A DNA stretch of 10,632 nucleotides, from the NCBI GenBank assembly GCA_023395775.1, contig JAEWYA010000055.1, positions 1 to 10,632 on the forward strand. Direction: 5' to 3'. This DNA comes from Bacillota bacterium. GTDB lineage: Bacteria; Bacillota; Clostridia; Oscillospirales; Oscillospiraceae. The notes beneath the pieces were generated by a model that worked only from the letters and a program-made list of their open reading frames with translations, was not told where the DNA came from and did no database searches. Shown piece after piece: positions 6,735-10,632 of this stretch; the stretch's first letter is position 1, and each line of letters starts with the position of its first letter. The translations under genes were made by a program, and so were the position numbers.

Positions 6735-6777
6735 CGACAAACGCCGGGGGACGCGCCGCGTCCCCCGACGTTTGTCG
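6735..6777. terminator. 43-base near-perfect hairpin between trkH and pyrC
   Basis: Two 20-base arms (6735-6754 and 6758-6777) pair across a GCC loop with a single C-A mismatch at 6744/6768. It starts three bases after the trkH stop. Downstream on the plus strand there is no T-run (CAGGCGGAG follows), so it is not a classical intrinsic terminator for trkH, although it would be a strong barrier to 3' exonucleases. Read on the minus strand, GTTTTA follows the stem directly, a weak but more terminator-like layout. It may protect trkH mRNA, insulate pyr from trk, or stop antisense transcription. The structure is certain; the role is inferred. Confidence 0.6.
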
Positions 6778-6839
6778 CAGGCGGAGAAAAAATGTGGAAA
6801 ATTCGCTCAATTTATGTATTCTGTTTCTAAACTTCGCCA

Positions 6840-6868
6840 TTGACAAGCGCAGTTGATTCCACTACAAT
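6840..6868 (+). promoter_or_regulatory. near-consensus promoter of the pyrCKDFE operon
   Basis: A perfect TTGACA (-35, 6840-6845) is followed after 17 bases by TACAAT (-10, 6863-6868; 5 of 6). Transcription should start near 6875, giving a leader of about 37 bases. That is too short for the PyrR-dependent terminator/antiterminator found before many Firmicute pyr genes. The region upstream, 6778-6839, is AT-rich and shows no other convincing signal. Confidence 0.8.
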
Positions 6869-6876
6869 ATATCGTC

Positions 6877-6892
6877 AGAGTATGAGAGTATG
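6877..6892 (+). repeat. 8-base tandem repeat at the pyr transcription start
   Basis: AGAGTATG occurs twice in direct succession (6877-6884 and 6885-6892), immediately after the predicted pyr start point and 8 bases before the AGGAGG of pyrC. It could be part of an operator or of an mRNA-level control site, but two short copies may also be chance. Confidence 0.5.
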
Positions 6893-6911
6893 TACAAGCA
6901 GGAGGTATACC

Positions 6912-8195
6912 ATGGGTTATCTGCTGGCCGGCGGCAGTGTATTTTTGAACGGTGCTTTTCAAACGGCGGACGTAGCCGTTGCGAATGGCCGTATTGTTTC
7001 CATTTCCCCGTTTCTCCCCCGCAAGAATCAGGCCGTGATCAAAATTGATAATTTGTTTGTTGTTCCAGGTTTCGTCGATGTCCACGTACATCTTCGGGAG
7101 CCTGGATTTTCTTATAAGGAAACCATCGCCTCGGGCACGGCGGCGGCAGCGGCGGGGGGCTATACCGCCGTGTGCTCCATGCCCAACCTGAAACCGGTGC
7201 CGGACAGTCTGGAGACCTTGCAGCCGGAGCTGGACGCCATTGCCCGGGACGCAAAAATCCACGTCTATCCATACGGCGCCATCACCACCGGAGAACAGGG
7301 GCAGTCTCTGTCCGACATGGTGGGTATGGCTCCCCGCGTGGCGGGCTTTTCCGATGACGGGCGGGGTGTCCAGTCGAACGATATGATGCGCGCCGCCATG
7401 AAGCAGGCGCGGGCGCTGGATCGGCCCATCGCGGCTCACTGCGAGGTGAACGAGCTGCTGACCCCCGGAGGCTGCGTCCACGACGGAGCCTGGGCCAGGG
7501 CCCACGGCTTTCCCGGCATCTCGCCCCAGAGCGAGTGGCGGCAGATTGAGCGGGACATCGGCCTGGTCCGGGAGACCGGGTGCCAATACCACGTCTGCCA
7601 CATCTCAACCAAGCAGAGCGTGGACCTCATCCGCAGCGCAAAAGCGGAAGACCTTCCCATCACCTGCGAGACCGGGCCGCACTATCTGGTCTTGTGTGAA
7701 GAGGATCTAAAGGACGAGGGCCGGTTCAAGATGAACCCGCCCCTGCGGTCCGCCGCAGATCGGGACGCGCTGATCGAAGGGCTGCTGGACGGCACCATCG
7801 ACTGCATCGCAACGGACCACGCTCCCCACTCCGCCGAAGAAAAATTGGGGGGCCTGCGTCAAAGCGCCTTCGGCATCGTGGGCCTTGAGACCGCGTTTCC
7901 CATTCTGTACACCCAATTGGTGCAAACGGGCGTTGTCCCGCTGGAGCTTCTTCTGGACCGGCTGTGCACCCGGCCCCGGCGCATTTTCGGGCTGCCGGGC
8001 GGCAATGTGGCCGAGGGCGCTCCCGCCGACCTGACGGTGCTGGACCTGAACCGGCCCCACGCCATCGTCAGCAGCGCTTTTAAGTCTCTGGGCCGCGCAA
8101 CTCCTTTTGACGGCTGGATGGTGGCCGCAGCCGTGGCCGCCACGATCTGTAACGGAGAACTGGTTTACACGAATTTGCAACAGGAGGACGTATGA
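6912..8195 (+). CDS. pyrC: dihydroorotase PyrC
   Basis: This 427-residue enzyme cyclises N-carbamoyl-L-aspartate to dihydroorotate, the third step of UMP synthesis. It belongs to the longer class I dihydroorotases typical of Gram-positives. Visible metal-site residues are H58 and H60 (DVHVHLREPG), D149 (FSDDG), H176 (AAHCE), H230 (VCHIST) and D302 (ATDHAPH). Substrate-binding R62, N92 (MPN) and N275 (MNPPLR) are also present. Use of D149 where other classes use a carboxylated lysine fits the Bacillus-type enzyme. The ATG at 6912 is set by a perfect AGGAGG at 6900-6905, 6 bases upstream. Starts further upstream in the same frame would run through the promoter and are excluded. It is the first gene of the operon, and its TGA overlaps the pyrK start by four bases (ATGA). 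Confidence 0.95.
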   Translation: MGYLLAGGSVFLNGAFQTADVAVANGRIVSISPFLPRKNQAVIKIDNLFVVPGFVDVHVHLREPGFSYKETIASGTAAAAAGGYTAVCSMPNLKPVPDSLETLQPELDAIARDAKIHVYPYGAITTGEQGQSLSDMVGMAPRVAGFSDDGRGVQSNDMMRAAMKQARALDRPIAAHCEVNELLTPGGCVHDGAWARAHGFPGISPQSEWRQIERDIGLVRETGCQYHVCHISTKQSVDLIRSAKAEDLPITCETGPHYLVLCEEDLKDEGRFKMNPPLRSAADRDALIEGLLDGTIDCIATDHAPHSAEEKLGGLRQSAFGIVGLETAFPILYTQLVQTGVVPLELLLDRLCTRPRRIFGLPGGNVAEGAPADLTVLDLNRPHAIVSSAFKSLGRATPFDGWMVAAAVAATICNGELVYTNLQQEDV

Positions 8196-8929
8196 AGCAA
8201 TCTCTCTTTACCATCGAGCATACTCGCCAACTCACCGCCGACACCTATGAGATGGTGCTCTCCGGAGATACCTCCGCCATTACCGCACCGGGGCAGTTTG
8301 TCAACATTGCCCTGCCGCTGAAATTCCTGCGCCGCCCTATCTCCGTCGCCAACTGGACGAAGGACGCGCTGCTGCTGATCATCCGGGCGGCGGGCGAGGG
8401 GACGCAGGAACTGGTGCGCTCTGTCCCCGGGACGGAGCTGGACACCCTCTCAGGACTTGGCAACGGATTTGATCTGGAAAGCTGCCCGGAAACCCCCATT
8501 CTGATCGGCGGCGGCGTTGGCGCCGCCCCGCTGTTCGGCCTTGCGGGACAGATGCGGAAACGGGGCGTCACTCCCACGGTGGCGCTGGGCTTCCGCTCCG
8601 CGTCGGACGCGTTTTATCTGGAGGAATTTGCCGCCCTGGGCTGCCGCCTCTTTGTTGCCACGGAGGACGGGAGCCTTGGGACAAAGGGGTTTGTCACCGA
8701 TCTTGTCCGGGCGGTTCCGGAGTGTACCGCCGCGTTTGTCTGCGGCCCCACGCCCATGCTGAAAGCCGCTTGGGCGCTGCCCCAGCTGAAAATTGGGCAA
8801 TATAGCTTTGAGGCGCGGATGGCCTGCGGCTTCGGGGCCTGCGTGGGCTGCACCATCGAGACGAAGGGCGGCCCGCGCCGGGTTTGTAAAGACGGGCCTG
8901 TGTTCCGGAAGGAGGAGATCGCATGGTAA
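8192..8929 (+). CDS. pyrK: dihydroorotate dehydrogenase B, electron transfer subunit PyrK
   Basis: This 245-residue flavoprotein passes electrons from the PyrD FMN to NAD+ in the class 1B dihydroorotate dehydrogenase (a PyrD2-PyrK2 tetramer). An N-terminal FAD barrel carries RRPIS (47-51). The NAD-binding half has the glycine loop GGGVGAAPL (106-114) and CGPTPML (184-190). The C-terminal [2Fe-2S] site has all four cysteines: C212, C217, C220 and C232 in ACGFGACVGC...RRVC. Translation starts at ATG 8192 inside the pyrC stop (ATGA), with AGGAGG at 8182-8187 only 4 bases away, and is likely coupled to pyrC. The last 7 bases overlap pyrD. Co-location with pyrD indicates NAD+ as electron acceptor, in contrast to quinone-linked class 2 enzymes. 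Confidence 0.95.
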   Translation: MKQSLFTIEHTRQLTADTYEMVLSGDTSAITAPGQFVNIALPLKFLRRPISVANWTKDALLLIIRAAGEGTQELVRSVPGTELDTLSGLGNGFDLESCPETPILIGGGVGAAPLFGLAGQMRKRGVTPTVALGFRSASDAFYLEEFAALGCRLFVATEDGSLGTKGFVTDLVRAVPECTAAFVCGPTPMLKAAWALPQLKIGQYSFEARMACGFGACVGCTIETKGGPRRVCKDGPVFRKEEIAW

Positions 8930-9840
8930 AGCTGGAGGTCTCCCTGGCGGGCGTTTCTCTTAAAAATCCGGTGATTCCCGCCTCCGGCACGTTGGGATAC
9001 GGGCGGGAGTTTGCGGAGGTCTATGACTTGGACATCCTGGGGTCCTTTTCCTTCAAGGGTACCACGTCGGAGCCCCGGTTTGGAAATCCCCAGCCCCGCG
9101 TGGCGGAGACGCCCTGCGGGATGCTGAACGCGGTGGGACTTCAAAATCCGGGCATCGATTTTGTGGTTACGCAGGAGCTGCCCAACATCGCGAAGATTTT
9201 CCACGGCCCGGTCATCGCCAACATCGGCGGCAACACAGCGGAGGAGTACGCGGAAAATTGCCGCGCGCTGGACGGCTGCGAGCAGGTGGGCATCATCGAG
9301 GTGAACATCTCCTGCCCCAACGTCCACTGCGGCGGCAGAAACTTCGGCTCCGATCCCCGCGCCGCCGCTCAGGTGACGGCAGCGGTGAAGGCCGCCACGA
9401 AAAAGCCGGTGTTTATCAAGCTCTCGCCCAACGTGACGGATATCGCGGAGATTGCCCGTGCCTGCGCAGACGAGGGAGCGGACGGTCTGTGCCTTATCAA
9501 CACCCTGCTGGGTATGCGTATTGACCTGAAATCAAAGCGCCCGCTGCTTGCCAACCGCACCGGGGGGCTGTCCGGCCCCGCCGTGTTTCCCGTGGCGCTG
9601 CGGATGGTGTGGGACGTATACGAGGCGGTAAGGCTGCCCATCATCGGCTGCGGCGGAGTCAGCTCCGCGGAGGACGTGTGCGAGATGATGCTGGCGGGGG
9701 CCAGCGCCGTGGAGATCGGCGCGGCTAATCTGAAAAACCCCTCCGCCTGCAAGACCATTGTCGAAAATCTGCCCGGCGTATGCGAGCGCCTGGGCGTGAC
9801 GAAAATTTCCGAACTGACAGGAGGAGCGCACTATGAATAA
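8923..9840 (+). CDS. pyrD: dihydroorotate dehydrogenase B, catalytic subunit PyrD (class 1B)
   Basis: This 305-residue FMN enzyme oxidises dihydroorotate to orotate, the fourth step of UMP synthesis. The catalytic base is cysteine, C131 in NISCPN, which defines class 1 (class 2 enzymes use serine). Other conserved elements are the N-terminal ASGTLGYG (20-27), SFKGTT with K45, NAVGLQNPG (69-77), IKLSPN with K166, and the FMN phosphate loop GCGG (242-245). The neighbouring pyrK places it in subclass 1B. The ATG at 8923 has AGGAGG at 8910-8915, 7 bases upstream, and overlaps the pyrK stop by 7 bases. The 3' end overlaps pyrF by 8 bases. No missing residue was noted. Confidence 0.96.
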   Translation: MVKLEVSLAGVSLKNPVIPASGTLGYGREFAEVYDLDILGSFSFKGTTSEPRFGNPQPRVAETPCGMLNAVGLQNPGIDFVVTQELPNIAKIFHGPVIANIGGNTAEEYAENCRALDGCEQVGIIEVNISCPNVHCGGRNFGSDPRAAAQVTAAVKAATKKPVFIKLSPNVTDIAEIARACADEGADGLCLINTLLGMRIDLKSKRPLLANRTGGLSGPAVFPVALRMVWDVYEAVRLPIIGCGGVSSAEDVCEMMLAGASAVEIGAANLKNPSACKTIVENLPGVCERLGVTKISELTGGAHYE

Positions 9841-10537
9841 AGACGTCATCATCGCCCTTGATTTTCCCTCAGGGGCGGAGACCCTGCAATTTCTCGACCG
9901 GTTTCCTGCCGGGGAGAAGCCCTTTGTAAAGATCGGCATGGAGCTTTTTTACGCTGAGGGGCCGAATATGGTCCGGGAAATCAAGGCGCGGGGCCACAAA
10001 ATTTTCCTGGACCTGAAGCTCCACGACATCCCCAACACGGTGAAGCGGGCCATGAGCGTCCTCAGCCGTCTGGATGTGGACATGGTAAATCTCCACGCCG
10101 CGGGCGCGTCCGAGATGATGAGGGCCGCGCTGGAGGGCCTCACCCGCCCGGACGGCACACGGCCCCTGCTGATCGCCGTGACCCAGCTCACCTCCACCAA
10201 CGCCGAGGCTCTGAAAAACGAGCTGCTGATTGATGTCCCCATGGTGGAAACGGTGATGTCCTATGCCAAAAATGCTGCGGCTTCTGGGCTGGACGGCGTG
10301 GTCTGTTCCCCGCTGGAGGCGGCGGGCGTGAAATCCGCCTGCGGCGAGGGCTTCGTCACGGTCACCCCCGGCATCCGCTTTGCGGACAGCGCTGCGGGGG
10401 ACCAAAAGCGCATCATGACGCCGGAGTCGGCGGGAAAGTCCGGCTGCGACTACCTTGTTATGGGCCGCCCCATCACGCAGTCGGATGACCCTGTGGCCGC
10501 CTACCGCCGGGCAGTGAGAGACTTTCTGAGCCGGTAA
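9833..10537 (+). CDS. pyrF: orotidine 5'-phosphate decarboxylase PyrF
   Basis: This 234-residue enzyme converts OMP to UMP, the last step of the pathway. Its length fits the shorter bacterial group of the family. The catalytic tetrad is visible: K33 (FVKIG), D60 and K62 (FLDLKLHD) and D65 in DLKLHDIP. Phosphate-binding elements VTPGIR (177-182) and GRPIT (211-215) are intact, as is D10 of ALDFP. The ATG at 9833 has AGGAGG at 9819-9824, 8 bases away, and lies within the last codons of pyrD (8-base overlap), so translation is probably coupled. The pyrE start follows after a 31-base gap with no terminator, so the operon continues. Confidence 0.96.
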   Translation: MNKDVIIALDFPSGAETLQFLDRFPAGEKPFVKIGMELFYAEGPNMVREIKARGHKIFLDLKLHDIPNTVKRAMSVLSRLDVDMVNLHAAGASEMMRAALEGLTRPDGTRPLLIAVTQLTSTNAEALKNELLIDVPMVETVMSYAKNAAASGLDGVVCSPLEAAGVKSACGEGFVTVTPGIRFADSAAGDQKRIMTPESAGKSGCDYLVMGRPITQSDDPVAAYRRAVRDFLSR

Positions 10538-10568
10538 ACCCGTTTATACAAGCAGGGAGGATATAGAT

Positions 10569-10632
10569 ATGAGTATTGAACGCGAAATCGCACACGACCT
10601 TTTATCCATCGGCGCGGTATTCCTGCGCCCCG
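10569..10632 (+). CDS. pyrE: orotate phosphoribosyltransferase PyrE, 5' end only
   Basis: An ATG at 10569 opens a frame of 21 complete codons before the right edge. The start MSIEREIAHDLLSIGAVFLR resembles PyrE N-termini of the Gram-positive type, where LL-x-I-GAV-x-L-x-P precedes the substrate-binding region. PyrE joins orotate to PRPP to give OMP, the substrate of PyrF next door. GGAGG at 10556-10560 lies 8 bases upstream. The 31-base gap from pyrF contains TACAAGCAGG, also found before pyrC. The active-site loop is beyond the window, so identification rests on the N-terminus and on operon context. Confidence 0.85.
   Translation, partial: MSIEREIAHDLLSIGAVFLRP

Noticed and set aside
6792..6830. 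A 12-codon frame (MWKIRSIYVFCF) with GGAG 5 bases upstream, between the hairpin and the pyr promoter
   Set aside because: It ends before the pyr promoter -35 box, so it is not in the pyr transcript. It is very short, and the GGAG-plus-A-run context can arise by chance in this AT-rich gap.
6840..6911. Upstream in-frame start for pyrC that would add 24 residues
   Set aside because: That start lies inside the promoter -35 box, so it would not be in the transcript. The ATG at 6912 has a perfect AGGAGG at ideal spacing.

Overview
The window is chromosomal DNA from a GC-rich Firmicute. The best guess is a gut clostridium of the Oscillospiraceae type (Oscillibacter/Flavonifractor-like); this is inferred from gene content and base composition, not from a marker gene. 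Supporting signs are strong AGGAGG ribosome binding sites, sigma-A-type promoters standing in AT-rich gaps between GC-rich genes, a class 1B dihydroorotate dehydrogenase with its PyrK partner, a Bacillus/Clostridium-type YqzL-RecO pair and a tandem-RCK TrkA.

Left part (1-3721, minus strand). Reading leftwards from position 3721, the first gene is an 876-residue protein that joins an EF-G/Tet(M)-like ribosomal GTPase to a C-terminal NYN nuclease domain of the YacP/Rae1 type. A promoter 17 bases beyond its stop codon serves yqzL (a 32-residue protein) and recO (recombination mediator). A further gene starts at position 19 and runs off the left edge; it may be mutS2. The fusion protein is the most notable item in the window. 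In B. subtilis, Rae1 is a separate endoribonuclease that enters the ribosomal A site. Here the same kind of domain is attached to a factor whose relatives bind at the A site. All acidic residues expected in the nuclease active site are present.

Middle part (3722-6731). A 187-base gap holds two back-to-back promoters. One reads left into the GTPase-nuclease gene. The other reads right into trkA-trkH, which encode the regulatory and pore subunits of a Trk/Ktr-type potassium uptake system. trkH very probably starts at TTG. A 43-base near-perfect hairpin follows trkH directly. Its only T-run is on the minus-strand side, so it looks more like a block to antisense transcription than a classical trkH terminator.

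Right part (6840-10632, plus strand). A near-consensus promoter (TTGACA-17-TACAAT) drives a tight pyrimidine biosynthesis operon: pyrC, pyrK, pyrD, pyrF and the first 21 codons of pyrE. pyrC/pyrK, pyrK/pyrD and pyrD/pyrF overlap by 4, 7 and 8 bases, which indicates translational coupling. Together the products carry carbamoyl-aspartate through dihydroorotate and orotate to UMP. The pyrA (carAB) and pyrB steps are not in the window. No PyrR-type attenuator fits in the short leader of about 37 bases.

No stretch longer than 300 bases lacks a gene. I saw no tRNA, rRNA, CRISPR array, insertion sequence or phage gene.
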